DNA from: Arthrobacter sp. Bz4
GTDB taxonomy: Bacteria; Actinomycetota; Actinomycetes; Actinomycetales; Micrococcaceae
DNA length: 64,000 nt
Assembly: GCF_003075455.1 (NCBI RefSeq)
Contig: NZ_QDAE01000003.1
Location: forward strand, 186,001 to 250,000
Reading direction: 5' to 3'
The position numbers and the translations under genes were made by a program. The notes beneath the pieces were generated by a model. That model was not told where the DNA came from. It did not search any database and saw only the letters and a program-made list of their open reading frames with translations. Positions 54,128 to 63,493 of the stretch are shown piece after piece. Position 1 is the stretch's first letter. Each line of letters begins with the position of its first letter.

Positions 54128-54356
54128 GCGGTCATCCTTTCGCCTCATGCCTGCACCTAGTTTCTTTACGACTGTTCAGTTGGGCTTGCGTGTGGCGGGG
54201 AGGGCATAACCCAAAGGATCCCGTTGAGTCCCCAGCCGAGGATAGTGACGAAGAATAACACCCGTGACGAATCTGGTCGGCACCTATTCGATAGGTGGCA
54301 TAAAGAGTCGGGGGTTCTCTCCCAGATCGAGGCTGTACTACTTTGTCGAAGAGATT

Positions 54357-54919
54357 TTAGTCGGTAGCAAGGGATGCGGCGCTGGCAGCTTCCAGGTATG
54401 CCTGCTCTTCCCAGTCCTCGAATGCATCATCGTCGAGGTCTACTTGTAGTTCTTGTTCCACGGTCGCTGGATAGAATTCTTCGTGCACCTCACCAATCAC
54501 CCCTACCGGCATTCCTGGGGCAAGTTCAGGAAGGTCCTCCTGGTGTATTACCAGCAACGGCTTGATAATGACTGCATCGATGTCGACGACATCGATGCAG
54601 GTGGAACCGTGTTGCTTACAAGGGTAAACATGTTGGGGGAAATCACCTCTCCGACGATGGCGGCAATGGTAACTTCCTCGCCAACATAGAACTCCAGGTC
54701 GTCGAAAAACGCGGTGTCGTAAACCCCCGTGTAATCGGCGTAGGGCTGAGCTGGCTCGGACACTTCCTCTAGTACTTCATCGGTTTCCGCCGTCTCCTCA
54801 TTGACGAGGCTCGGCAGGTCATCGTCGGGACCTGCGCACCCGTTTAGCACGAACAATGTGACGGGGAGGATAGCTACCACAGCCGCTCTGCGCAGCGTTT
54901 GCCTACTTCGGCTGTCCAT
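54357..54919 (-). pseudogene. Putative OB-fold lipoprotein, frameshifted
   Basis: The 5' part begins MDSRSRQTLRRAAVV with a signal peptide and lipobox LNGC, so Cys is lipidated. An acidic linker leads to an OB-like strand set (YVGEEVTIAAIVGEVISPNMFTLV). That frame then runs into nonsense and stops near 54548. The next frame continues smoothly with HGSTCIDVVDIDAVIIKPL, then LPELAPGMPVGVIGEV and an acidic C-terminus to 54357. One base added near 54611 joins them into a protein of about 188 residues. Similar secreted or lipid-anchored proteins with one OB domain occur in actinobacteria with no known function. The second ATG fits the AGGAG SD better than the first. Confidence 0.75.
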
Positions 54920-55270
54920 CATGGCTCCTGTTCTCGAGTTGAGAGGTTTCCATCCACTCTGTCTGTAGAGCTCACATCGGTCAAGGAACGCTGTCCGCTA
55001 GACGTCCGTGCGGAGTCGAAGCGTGCGGAATCGAAGGGCGTCACAGCCCGGCTCCTTACTCTTTGCAAGATCACACTTCGGCGGGGCCGGGGATAAGAAG
55101 GGTTACGGTCCGATAACTGGGGTAGAAATGCGATACAAAGCTTGCTTACGGTCGAAGGGACGCAGCCAGTACAGTCCCATCACATGCGAGGACCGGCCGC
55201 GGCACGGGCCCCGCTGAAGAAGGAATTGGGCCTGGGCACCAATGAGGAGGAACGACTCACACGGCGCGCT
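54920..55270. other. Intergenic region, about 350 bp, with a short tandem repeat
   Basis: No convincing gene. CGTGCGGAGTCGAAG (55007-55021) is followed directly by CGTGCGGAATCGAAG (55022-55036), a 15-bp tandem repeat with one mismatch. No promoter, hairpin or coding frame could be assigned with confidence. Confidence 0.5.
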
Positions 55271-55783
55271 TTAGACGCGGCGTTTACCCCACGCTAGTTC
55301 GATCAGCGTCGAGACGAAGACCACCAGAGCCGCGGCCCCGGGCCAAATCGCCGCTACGCCCGGGGATAGCAAGACAAAGTCTGGATCTGCGCCGAACATC
55401 ATGCCCAGCCACTGTCCGATAAGCACCGCTAGCACCGATCCGAGGATCGATCCGCCCACCGCCGACCCAATCCGCTGCCATGCCCCGGGGAGATCCATCC
55501 GTTGAACGAGAAGCCAGCCCACCACGATGCCAACCACCAGCTGAAGACCACCGAGCGTCAGATCGGTCACCAGGGCCGCTTCCTCGGGGGCTGGGTCGCC
55601 GTACAGACCCCCACCCGGCGCGGCGAACCACCACGCCATACCCATTAGCAACCCCAGACCGACCATCGTGGATGCCCACCAAAGAAGCGAGGTGGGTGGG
55701 ACGGCGGTGTCTTCGGTGGCAACCGAGTACACCGGCGGCGGATAGCTTCCGGCCTGCTCGGCGTCGGGACTGGAGGATCGCAT
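55271..55783 (-). CDS. Conserved actinobacterial membrane protein
   Basis: The 170-residue protein has a Pro-rich cytosolic N-terminus and four membrane helices (about 32-54, 73-94, 104-129 and 140-162). It resembles small hypothetical proteins that sit next to core genes in Micrococcaceae; no domain is recognised. On the minus strand, TATAAG lies only 3 nt before the ATG, which would give a leaderless transcript. Its start is within 60 bp of the divergent flavin reductase gene. Function is unknown. Confidence 0.75.
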   Translation of the reverse strand: MRSSSPDAEQAGSYPPPVYSVATEDTAVPPTSLLWWASTMVGLGLLMGMAWWFAAPGGGLYGDPAPEEAALVTDLTLGGLQLVVGIVVGWLLVQRMDLPGAWQRIGSAVGGSILGSVLAVLIGQWLGMMFGADPDFVLLSPGVAAIWPGAAALVVFVSTLIELAWGKRRV

Positions 55784-55838
55784 GACTTATACATTAACAA
55801 AGTTATGCGGCACCAAGGCCTCCCTTAGGGTGGGGTGC

Positions 55839-56357
55839 GTGAATGATCTACGCCCAGCCGACCCAACAGTCCATGACTCAACAGCAGCTTTCCGGGACGC
55901 GTTCCGCCGCCATCCGGCCGGGGTAGCGATCATCACTGCTGTCTATGAGGGCCAGCCGTTCGGATTCACCGCAACATCCGTTTCGTCGCTTTCCGCGGAC
56001 CCGCCCAGGTTTAGCTTCAACATGGCCCGCACCTCCTCGTCCTGGCCCGCCGTCGCGAACACCAACTACATCGGCGTCCACATGCTCGGGCTGGGTAACC
56101 GCGAGCTGGCCGACCGGTTCGCCCGGAGCCGCGACCGTTTCAGCGGAGATCACTGGAAGCCCGGACCGCACGGTGTGCCGCTGTTGGAGGGTGTGGCAGC
56201 ACACCTGATCGGCCGCATCAGCATGAGGCTGTCCTTCGAAAACAACGCGGTCGTGGTCGCCGAGGTGGAGGCCGGCGAGGTCGGCCCGCCGGGCGTTCCC
56301 CTGCTCTATCACGGCGGCGTTTACGGGCAACCCACAGCGCTGGATTACGAGATCTAG
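55839..56357 (+). CDS. Flavin reductase family protein
   Basis: The GTG at 55839 gives 172 residues. The frame is open to an ATG at 55782, which would add 19 residues and overlap the divergent gene's start. The FMN-binding split-barrel shows FRRHPAGVAIITAVYEGQPF, then FTATSVSSLSADPPRFSFNM, SSWPAV, FSGDHW and a C-terminal LLYHGGVYG. Such proteins reduce FMN/FAD with NAD(P)H for a monooxygenase partner or act alone. No oxygenase is adjacent. It converges on dnaE, with 12 bp between the stops. Confidence 0.85.
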   Translation: MNDLRPADPTVHDSTAAFRDAFRRHPAGVAIITAVYEGQPFGFTATSVSSLSADPPRFSFNMARTSSSWPAVANTNYIGVHMLGLGNRELADRFARSRDRFSGDHWKPGPHGVPLLEGVAAHLIGRISMRLSFENNAVVVAEVEAGEVGPPGVPLLYHGGVYGQPTALDYEI

Positions 56358-56369
56358 CGCGTCAGACCC

Positions 56370-59300
56370 CTACACGTCCAGGCAGGCCGGCCCCAGTAAC
56401 ACTTTCAGGTCGCCGAAGAGCGATGACGTCGGGTTGACTCTCAGTTCAACGCCGAGCCTCATTACTTCGACCTTCCGGTTGCTGTTCAACCGGATCTGGA
56501 CCTCGCTGGTACCAGGGTGGGTCCTGAGGACGTCCCGCAGCGCCACGACTGCCGTCTCGGTCGCCTTGTGGTGCGCCATGGAGATCACCACCGGCCCGGA
56601 ATGGCCTTCACTAAGGTCCGGAACGCTGAGCTCCTGCGCGTTCAGGGTGACCGCACCGTCGTCGCGCCGCTGCAAACGTCCGCGGACGACGACGATGAGG
56701 TCCTCGGCGAGGACCCCCGCGATTGGGCCGTAAACCTGGCCGAAGAACATCACTTCCATCGACCCGGCGAGGTCTTCGATTTCGGCGCGGGCGTAGGCGT
56801 TGCCGCTGTTCTTGGCGATCCGCCGCTGCAACGAGGTGATCATGCCGGCGATGGTGACCATCGCGCCGTCGGCCGGGCCTTCGTCGCTGATGATCGAGGT
56901 GATCGAGGAGTCGGCGTGCTGGCTCAGGATCCCGTCGAGTCCCTGCAGCGGGTGATCGGAAACGTAAAGTCCCAGCATGTCCCGTTCGAAGGAAAGCTTG
57001 TCCTTCTTCTCCCACTCCGGCAGATCCGGCACCTCAACGGAGAGCCCACCCACCGATCCGGGTTCGTCGAAGGCACTGAAAAGGTCAAACTGGTTGGCGG
57101 CCTCGTTGCGTTTGAGGACGATCACCGAATCGACGGCTTCCTCGTGGATCATGGCCAGGGCGCGCCGCGGATGCTTGAGCGAATCGAACGACCCGGCCTT
57201 GATCAGCGATTCGATAGTCCGCTTGTTGCAGACCACAGCCGGCACCTTCTGCAGGAAGTCGCTGAAGGAGGTGAAAGCGCCCTTCTCGGTGCGGGCTCCC
57301 ACCATCGCGCCCACCACGTTGGCGCCGACGTTACGGATGGCCCCCATCCCGAAGCGGATGTCAGTGCCGACCGGGGTGAAGTTGACGCTGGATTCGTTGA
57401 CGTCCGGCGGGAGCACCGTGATACCCATGCGGCGGCACTCGTTGAGGTAGATCGCGAGCTTGTCCTTGTCATCGCCGACGCTCGTGAGCAGGGCGGCCAT
57501 ATACTCGGCCGGGTGGTGGGCCTTGAGGTAGGCCGTCCAGTAAGACACCAGCCCATAGGCCGCAGAGTGCGCTTTGTTGAACGCGTAGTCGGAGAAGGGC
57601 AGCAGGATGTCCCACAGCGTTTTGATCGCCGCTTCGGAGTATCCGTTGTCCTTCATGCCGTTGGCGAAGCCCTCGTACTGCTTATCCAGTTCGGATTTTT
57701 TCTTCTTGCCCATCGCCCGGCGCAGGATGTCCGCGCGGCCCAGCGAATAGCCAGCGACCTTCTGGGCAATCGCCATCACCTGCTCCTGATACACGATCAG
57801 GCCGTAGGTGGTTCCCAGGATTTCGGCGAGTGGTTCTTCCAGTTCGGCGTGGATGGGGGTGACTTCCTGGGCGCCGGTCTTGCGCAGGGCGTAATTGGTG
57901 TGCGAGTTCGCACCCATCGGTCCTGGTCGGTACAGCGCGATGACAGCCGAGATATCTTCGAAGTTGTCGGGGCGCATCAATTTCAGGAGGGCACGCATCG
58001 GGCCACCGTCGAGCTGGAACACACCCAGGGTGTCGCCGCGGGCCAGCAGCTCGTAGGAGCCCTGGTCCTCGAGGTCCAGCTCCTCGAGCACCAGGTCGAT
58101 GTCCTTGTTGAGCTTGATGTTCTCCACCGCGTCGGTGATGATCGTCAGGTTCCTCAGCCCGAGGAAGTCCATTTTGATCAGCCCGAGGTTTTCGCAGGTC
58201 GGGTAATCAAACTGGGTGATAATCTGACCATCCTGGTCACGACGCATCAACGGGATGATGTCGATCAACGGGTCCGAGGACATGATGACGCCCGCCGCAT
58301 GGACGCCCCACTGGCGCTTCAGGCCTTCGAGGCCAAGCGCTGTCTCGAAAACTTTCGCGGAGTCGGCGTCGGACTTCAGCAGTTCACGCAGTTCCTCGGC
58401 CTCGGAGTACCGCTTGGAGTTCTTGTCATGCACATCGGTCAGGGCCAGGCCCTTTCCCATGACGTCTGGCGGCATTGCCTTGGTGAGCCGCTCCCCCATC
58501 GAGAACGGGTACCCCATCACCCGGGAGGAATCCTTCATGGCCTGCTTGGCCTTGATGGTGCCGTAAGTGACGATCATGGCGACTCGCTCGTCGCCGTACT
58601 TCTCGGTGACGTACCGGATCACCTCGGAACGGCGCCGATCATCGAAGTCGACGTCGAAGTCGGGCATGGAGACGCGCTCCGGGTTGAGGAACCGTTCGAA
58701 GATCAGGCCGTGCTGCAGCGGATCGAGGTCTGTGATGCGCATAGCGTAGGCGACCATTGACCCGGCACCGGAGCCTCGGCCGGGGCCCACCCGGATGCCG
58801 TTGTCCTTGGCCCAGTTGATGAAGTCGGCGACCACCAGGAAGTAGCTGGGGAACCCCATCTGGGTGATGACGCCGGTCTCATACTCGGCCTGCTTGCGGA
58901 CCGCGTCGGGGATGCCCGTGGGGTACCGGTACTGCAACCCCGTCTCGACCTCCTTCACGAACCAGGACTGCTCGCTTTCACCCTCGGGGACGGGGAAGCC
59001 AGGCATGTAGTTTGCTTTGGTATTGAACTCGACGTCGCACCGCTCGGCGATGAGCAGGGTGTTGTCGCAAGCATCCGGGTGATCCCGGAAAATGGAGCGC
59101 ATTTCGGCGGGCGACTTCAGGTAAAACTCGTCGGCGTCGAACTTGAACCGTTTCGGGTCGGCCATGGTGGAACCGGACTGCACGCACAGGAGCGCCGCGT
59201 GGGCTTTCGCGTCCTCGGCGTGGGTGTAATGCAGGTCGTTGGTGGCCACCAACGGCAACCCCAACTCCTTGGCAAGTTTGATCAGGTCCGACTGGACAGC

Positions 59301-59939
59301 GCGTTCAATATCGAGCCCATGGTCCATCAACTCGCAGAAGAAGTTGTCGACGCCGAAAATGTCGCGGAAATCAGAGGCCGCCTTGACTGCCTCGCGGTAG
59401 AGACCGAGGCGGAGTTTTGTCTGCACCTCCCCGGAGGGACAACCGGTGGTGGCGATGAGGCCCTTGCCGTAGGTCTGGAGCAGGTCGCGGTCCATCCGGG
59501 GCTTGTAGAGGTAGCCTTCCAGCGATGCCAGGGAAGACATCCGGAACAGGTTGTGCATCCCCTCGGTGGTTTCAGCCCACATGGTCATGTGCGTGTAGGC
59601 GCCGGCACCCGAGACGTCATCGCGGCCACCACCACCCCACTTCACGCGGGTCTTGTCAGCCCGGGCGGTGCCCGGCGTCAGATACGCCTCGACGCCGATA
59701 ATGGGTTTCACCCCGGCGGCCCGCGCCTTGTCCCAAAAGTCGAACGCCCCAAACACAAACCCGTGGTCGGTGGTGGCCAGCGCATTCATGCCCAGTTCCT
59801 CGGTGTGGCTGAACAGGTCAGTCAGCCGGGCGGCGCCGTCGAGCATTGAGTACTCGGTGTGATTATGCAGATGAACGAAGGAGTCTTCGCGGGTTGGCTT
59901 GGCCGGGGAAGCTTGGGGAGATGCTGATGAAACCACCAT
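56370..59939 (-). CDS. dnaE: DNA polymerase III alpha subunit
   Basis: This is the replicative polymerase. At 1189 residues it is full length. The PHP domain has its metal-binding residues intact (FVHLHNHTEYSMLDGAAR, TTDHG), which in actinobacterial DnaE1 gives the proofreading exonuclease. The catalytic palm has GPGRGSGAGSMVAYA and the two active-site aspartates in MPDFDVDFDD. The helix-hairpin-helix part, beta-clamp region and OB domain (MVTIAGMITSLQRRI) follow. It is the essential DnaE1 type rather than the mutagenic DnaE2. It is transcribed after rluD in the same direction, 66 bp apart. Confidence 0.96.
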   Translation of the reverse strand: MVVSSASPQASPAKPTREDSFVHLHNHTEYSMLDGAARLTDLFSHTEELGMNALATTDHGFVFGAFDFWDKARAAGVKPIIGVEAYLTPGTARADKTRVKWGGGGRDDVSGAGAYTHMTMWAETTEGMHNLFRMSSLASLEGYLYKPRMDRDLLQTYGKGLIATTGCPSGEVQTKLRLGLYREAVKAASDFRDIFGVDNFFCELMDHGLDIERAVQSDLIKLAKELGLPLVATNDLHYTHAEDAKAHAALLCVQSGSTMADPKRFKFDADEFYLKSPAEMRSIFRDHPDACDNTLLIAERCDVEFNTKANYMPGFPVPEGESEQSWFVKEVETGLQYRYPTGIPDAVRKQAEYETGVITQMGFPSYFLVVADFINWAKDNGIRVGPGRGSGAGSMVAYAMRITDLDPLQHGLIFERFLNPERVSMPDFDVDFDDRRRSEVIRYVTEKYGDERVAMIVTYGTIKAKQAMKDSSRVMGYPFSMGERLTKAMPPDVMGKGLALTDVHDKNSKRYSEAEELRELLKSDADSAKVFETALGLEGLKRQWGVHAAGVIMSSDPLIDIIPLMRRDQDGQIITQFDYPTCENLGLIKMDFLGLRNLTIITDAVENIKLNKDIDLVLEELDLEDQGSYELLARGDTLGVFQLDGGPMRALLKLMRPDNFEDISAVIALYRPGPMGANSHTNYALRKTGAQEVTPIHAELEEPLAEILGTTYGLIVYQEQVMAIAQKVAGYSLGRADILRRAMGKKKKSELDKQYEGFANGMKDNGYSEAAIKTLWDILLPFSDYAFNKAHSAAYGLVSYWTAYLKAHHPAEYMAALLTSVGDDKDKLAIYLNECRRMGITVLPPDVNESSVNFTPVGTDIRFGMGAIRNVGANVVGAMVGARTEKGAFTSFSDFLQKVPAVVCNKRTIESLIKAGSFDSLKHPRRALAMIHEEAVDSVIVLKRNEAANQFDLFSAFDEPGSVGGLSVEVPDLPEWEKKDKLSFERDMLGLYVSDHPLQGLDGILSQHADSSITSIISDEGPADGAMVTIAGMITSLQRRIAKNSGNAYARAEIEDLAGSMEVMFFGQVYGPIAGVLAEDLIVVVRGRLQRRDDGAVTLNAQELSVPDLSEGHSGPVVISMAHHKATETAVVALRDVLRTHPGTSEVQIRLNSNRKVEVMRLGVELRVNPTSSLFGDLKVLLGPACLDV

Positions 59940-60005
59940 CCCATTCTAGGTCAGTCGGCCGGCGCCCCCGGCTGACATGCCGGTCCGCGAACGAGGCGTC
60001 ACGGC

Positions 60006-60941
60006 CTAGACGTTCCCGGCCGCCAGGGCGTCGAGGGCATACTGCAGATCATTGGGGTAGGGGCTGGTCGCGCTGACGGTGTCGCCTGAGACCGGATGTT
60101 CGAAGGTAAGTTTCTGGGCGTGGAGCCATTGGCGGGTGAGCCCCAGGTTGGCGGCAAGCCGAGGGTCAGCGCCGTATGTGAGATCCCCCACGCAGGGGTG
60201 CCGAAGCGCCGAAAAATGGACCCTGATCTGGTGGGTCCGGCCGGTCTCGAGGTTGACCTCGAGAAGGCTAGCCTTCCCAAACGCTTCGAGCACCTTGTAA
60301 TGAGTCCTGGAGGGCCTTCCGTCTTCCAGCACAGCGAACCGCCAGTCGTGGGCCGGGTGTCTACCAATCGGGGCGTCAATGGTACCAACCAGGGGGTCCG
60401 GGAGACCCTGGACCAGCGCATGATAGACCTTCTCCACGGTGCGTTCCTTGAACGCCCGCTTCAGGACCGTGTAGGCGTGCTCGGTTTTGGCGACCACCAT
60501 CGCTCCGGAGGTTCCCACATCCAGGCGGTGGACAATGCCGGCGCGTTCGGTGGCACCCGACGTCGAGATCCGGTACCCGGCGGCGGCGAGGGCGCCGACG
60601 ACCGTCGGGCCCACCCACCCCGGCGACGGGTGCGCGGCGACCCCGACCGGCTTGTCGATGACCACCAGATCGTCATCGTCGTAGAGAATCCCCATCCCGT
60701 CAACAGTTTCGACGACCACGGCCAGCGGGTCGACGCTTGCCGGAACCCTGATTCTTAGGACGGCACCGGCAGCGGGCCGGTCGGATTTACCAACGGGTTT
60801 GCCGTCGCTCGTCACGAACCCTGCCACACACCAGGCGGCGGCAGCGGAGCGGGACACCCCGGCGACGGCGGCGAGCACGGCGTCCGCGCGGGCGCCTCCT
60901 AGCTCGGTGGGAACGCGTTCGTCCCGTTCGACGGCGTTCAC
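60006..60941 (-). CDS. rluD: RluA family 23S rRNA pseudouridine synthase
   Basis: The 311-residue protein has an N-terminal S4 RNA-binding domain (about 16-75) and a pseudouridine synthase domain with the catalytic aspartate in [33 protein letters not shown] and FTF-like EHP near the end complete the RluA/C/D pattern. The best match is RluD (helix 69 of 23S rRNA), though RluA-type target choice is not certain. Its ATG overlaps the lspA stop (ATGA), showing translational coupling. Confidence 0.92.
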   Translation of the reverse strand: MNAVERDERVPTELGGARADAVLAAVAGVSRSAAAAWCVAGFVTSDGKPVGKSDRPAAGAVLRIRVPASVDPLAVVVETVDGMGILYDDDDLVVIDKPVGVAAHPSPGWVGPTVVGALAAAGYRISTSGATERAGIVHRLDVGTSGAMVVAKTEHAYTVLKRAFKERTVEKVYHALVQGLPDPLVGTIDAPIGRHPAHDWRFAVLEDGRPSRTHYKVLEAFGKASLLEVNLETGRTHQIRVHFSALRHPCVGDLTYGADPRLAANLGLTRQWLHAQKLTFEHPVSGDTVSATSPYPNDLQYALDALAAGNV

Positions 60942-61558
60942 TTGGCGTCCGCCGAGCCGTCAACCACAGGTTCGTCGTTGCTGCGCTTGCCGTCCATGCC
61001 GATCCCGCGCAAGGTGAGCAGACAGATCAGGCTGACGCCCGTGACCACGGCTGAATCGGCGATGTTGAAGATGGCGAAGTTGGGCAGGGCGATGAAGTCG
61101 ACCACATGGCCCTGCCCAAACGATGGTTCGCGCAGCAGACGGTCGGTCAGGTTGCCGAGCGCGCCTCCGAGGACCAGCCCCAGGGCTGTTGCCCACCACC
61201 AGGACGCCACCTTTCGGATCTGGGAGATGATCGCAATTGATACGACGGCCATGATGATGGTGAAAACCCAGGTGTAGTCGGTGCCAATCGAAAAAGCGGC
61301 ACCGGGATTGCGGATGAAGTGCCAGTTCAGCAGAGGCGGAAGGACCGGGGTGATCTGTCCCTCGGTCATGGTGGAGACGACCCAGATTTTGGTCAACTGG
61401 TCAGCTACGTAGATGACGGCGAAGCACGCGACGAAGAGCAGCGCGTAGCGCGCACCCGTACGCCCGCGATGGCTGGCCGCCGTAGGGGTCTCACGGGCGG
61501 CGGGGGAGGTTTCATCGGACCCGGTTGGGTTGCCGTGCTCTGGTGTCTGGTCTGTCAT
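60938..61558 (-). CDS. lspA: Lipoprotein signal peptidase (signal peptidase II)
   Basis: This 206-residue aspartic membrane protease removes signal peptides from prolipoproteins. After a disordered 30-residue N-terminus, four membrane helices carry the family motifs: [22 protein letters not shown], the first catalytic Asp in [10 protein letters not shown], and the second in NIADSAVV. The overlap with rluD is 4 bp. The frameshifted lipoprotein at 54357-54919 would be among its substrates. Confidence 0.94.
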   Translation of the reverse strand: MTDQTPEHGNPTGSDETSPAARETPTAASHRGRTGARYALLFVACFAVIYVADQLTKIWVVSTMTEGQITPVLPPLLNWHFIRNPGAAFSIGTDYTWVFTIIMAVVSIAIISQIRKVASWWWATALGLVLGGALGNLTDRLLREPSFGQGHVVDFIALPNFAIFNIADSAVVTGVSLICLLTLRGIGMDGKRSNDEPVVDGSADAK

Positions 61559-61640
61559 AGCGCTTTCAGGTTTGGCGCTGCCGCTGACTGCGCCGGGGTG
61601 GGGTGGACTGCCGCATAAAGGTTGACATCCAGCCTACGGC

Positions 61641-61719
61641 AGAGGCCGACCGCCGGGAATTCCCGGGGGCCGGCCTCTTGAGTTGCCTTTAGCTGGACTG
61701 CACCGGTCATCTGGTGCAG
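61641..61719 (-). terminator. Two hairpins between divIVA and lspA
   Basis: CTGCACC (61698-61704) with GGTGCAG (61713-61719) forms one stem. AGAGGCCG-to-CGGCCTCT (61641-61678), with an inner CCGGGAATTCCCGG palindrome, forms a second, stronger one. They lie in the 180-bp gap after the divIVA stop. Together they probably end most divIVA transcripts. T runs are weak. Confidence 0.55.
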
Positions 61720-61739
61720 CGGTAATACAGGTGAAGCGC

Positions 61740-62438
61740 CTAGGAGCCGGTGGCTTCGGAAGCTACCGATCCGCGGGAATCCAGATCGCGCAGCTGGCCT
61801 TCAATGTAGGCCTTCAGACGTGAACGGTAGTCGCGTTCGAAGCTGCGGAGCTGCTCAACCTTGCCTTCGAGCACAGACTTCTGCTGCTCGAGGGCGCCCA
61901 GGGTCTTACGGGTCTTCTCCTCGGCCTCGTTGACCATGCTGCTGGCTTCGATCTGCGCCTCGGCGATGATCTTGTCGCGCTGTTCGACACCGGCGTTGAC
62001 GTATTCGTCGTGAAGCTTCTGAGCCATCGCCAGCACACCGGCAGCCGATTCAGCTGAACTGGTGCCCGAAGCGGCTGGTGCTGCCGCGGCGGGTGCTGCA
62101 GCAGCAGCCGGACGCTCTTCGGACTTCTTCTCTTCACCCTTGGGCTCTTCAACCTTTGGCTGTTCCTTCGCCTTGGGCTCGTCCTTCGCCTTGGGCTCGT
62201 CCTTGACCTCTTCGGTATGCGAGCTCGCCGACACGGGGGCGGGAACCACAGCGTTCTGGGACGTTGAGGAGGAGGCGTCCGCGAGCTTGCGCCGCAGTTC
62301 GTCATTCTCCTGGTTCAGGCGACGGAGTTCGACAACGATCTCATCGAGGAAATCGTCTACCTCGTCCTGGTCGTAGCCTTCACGAAACTTAGTGGGCTGA
62401 AACCTTTTGTTGACAACATCTTCTGGCGTCAGGGCCAT
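61740..62438 (-). CDS. divIVA: DivIVA/Wag31 polar growth protein
   Basis: The 232-residue protein places cell-wall growth at the poles and septum. The N-terminal lipid-binding domain is standard (MALTPEDVVNKRFQPTKFREGYDQDEVDDFLDE, here described as residues 1-33), with a Phe-Arg tip at about 18-19. A first coiled coil (to about 52), a Glu/Lys/Pro-rich linker (about 75-130) with repeated KDEPKAK units, and a long second coiled coil (about 140-225) follow. It is the canonical neighbour of yggT and sepF. No PknA/B phosphosite can be fixed. Confidence 0.93.
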   Translation of the reverse strand: MALTPEDVVNKRFQPTKFREGYDQDEVDDFLDEIVVELRRLNQENDELRRKLADASSSTSQNAVVPAPVSASSHTEEVKDEPKAKDEPKAKEQPKVEEPKGEEKKSEERPAAAAAPAAAAPAASGTSSAESAAGVLAMAQKLHDEYVNAGVEQRDKIIAEAQIEASSMVNEAEEKTRKTLGALEQQKSVLEGKVEQLRSFERDYRSRLKAYIEGQLRDLDSRGSVASEATGS

Positions 62439-62580
62439 CTGGTCACCTCATAGTGGTTATAAGACATGCCTGCCTATGAAGCAGACCTGACTACGGTACC
62501 GAATTGCGGACATAAAACTCGAGAATTCACACCAATTATGTGATTCAGCGTATATCTTTTGAGACTCGAAAACTAACCGG

Positions 62581-62877
62581 CTAGACCGACGTGGCCAAGC
62601 CGGCGGCGACGAACATGAGAATGGTTACTCCCAGGAACACCACCAAGAATGCCAGATCCAGTGACACTCCACCCAGCCGCAACGGCGGGATCAGTCGGCG
62701 AAGCGCCTTGATCGGCGGGTCGGTCACAGTGTAGACGCCCGAAGCCAACACCAGGGCCAGTCTCTTGGGGCGCCAGCCACGCGCAAACATCTGCACGGCA
62801 TCGTAGACGATCCGAATAATCAGGGCTATCTGTACGACCATCAGTACCAGATAGATCAGAACAAAAACCAAACTCAC
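62581..62877 (-). CDS. YggT family membrane protein
   Basis: The 98-residue protein has two long hydrophobic segments (about 3-25 and 72-95) and the middle motif SGVYTVTDPPIKALRRLIPP, the mark of the YggT family. It lies between sepF and divIVA as in most Gram-positive division clusters. Proposed roles include membrane assembly and osmotic tolerance; none is settled. Confidence 0.92.
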   Translation of the reverse strand: MSLVFVLIYLVLMVVQIALIIRIVYDAVQMFARGWRPKRLALVLASGVYTVTDPPIKALRRLIPPLRLGGVSLDLAFLVVFLGVTILMFVAAGLATSV

Positions 62878-62937
62878 GCGGCAGTCACAGTCCTAAAAGC
62901 GATACTTTGAGAGGAACTCGTGAACCAGTTAACCACG

Positions 62938-63456
62938 CTAGCTTTGATTGAAGAAACTAGCCTGCGCCTCGCTGGCCTTCTGGTCTTCTCCGAGTACCTC
63001 GATGTAGGAGGGCGACAGGAGGAAGACCTTGTTGGTAACCCGTTCGATGCTGCCGTGCAGACCAAAGACCAGACCAGCCGAGAAGTCCACCAGGCGTTTT
63101 GCATCCGATTCACCCATGTCGGTGACATTCATGATCACTGGGATGCCGTCGCGGAAGCTTTCACCGATCAGTTTCGCATCGTTGTAGGACCGTGGGTGCA
63201 CGGTGGTGATCTGACGGAGAGCTGCCGAATCCTCGCGTGAGGACTGTGCGCGCTTGATCGGGGTCACCGGGGCACGGTACTCGTCCACCGGAGCGAGCCT
63301 GGCCGCCTGCGGGGCGTCAGCATGCCGGTCGTCACGGTCGTAGTCCACTAGGTGATCCTCGTTCCTGCTTTGTAAGTTCTTCTGCTCGGACTCGTAGTGC
63401 TCATCACCGTCGGCGAGCCCAAGATAGATCATTGTCTTGCGCAGTGCGCCAGCCAT
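62938..63456 (-). CDS. sepF: Cell division protein SepF
   Basis: The 172-residue protein links FtsZ to the membrane. The N-terminal amphipathic helix ([14 protein letters not shown]) inserts in the membrane. A charged linker (about 20-75) leads to the SepF core (about 80-160): [42 protein letters not shown] and a C-terminal [10 protein letters not shown]. In actinobacteria lacking FtsA, SepF is essential for Z-ring anchoring. Confidence 0.94.
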   Translation of the reverse strand: MAGALRKTMIYLGLADGDEHYESEQKNLQSRNEDHLVDYDRDDRHADAPQAARLAPVDEYRAPVTPIKRAQSSREDSAALRQITTVHPRSYNDAKLIGESFRDGIPVIMNVTDMGESDAKRLVDFSAGLVFGLHGSIERVTNKVFLLSPSYIEVLGEDQKASEAQASFFNQS

Positions 63457-63493
63457 GGTAGCTCCTGTCGTGTCATTGGGTATAGTCCAGACG

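Noticed and set aside
44782-56357. Mobile genomic island covering the transporter-rich stretch
   Set aside because: No integrase, tRNA border or flanking direct repeat was seen, so accessory status rests on gene content only.
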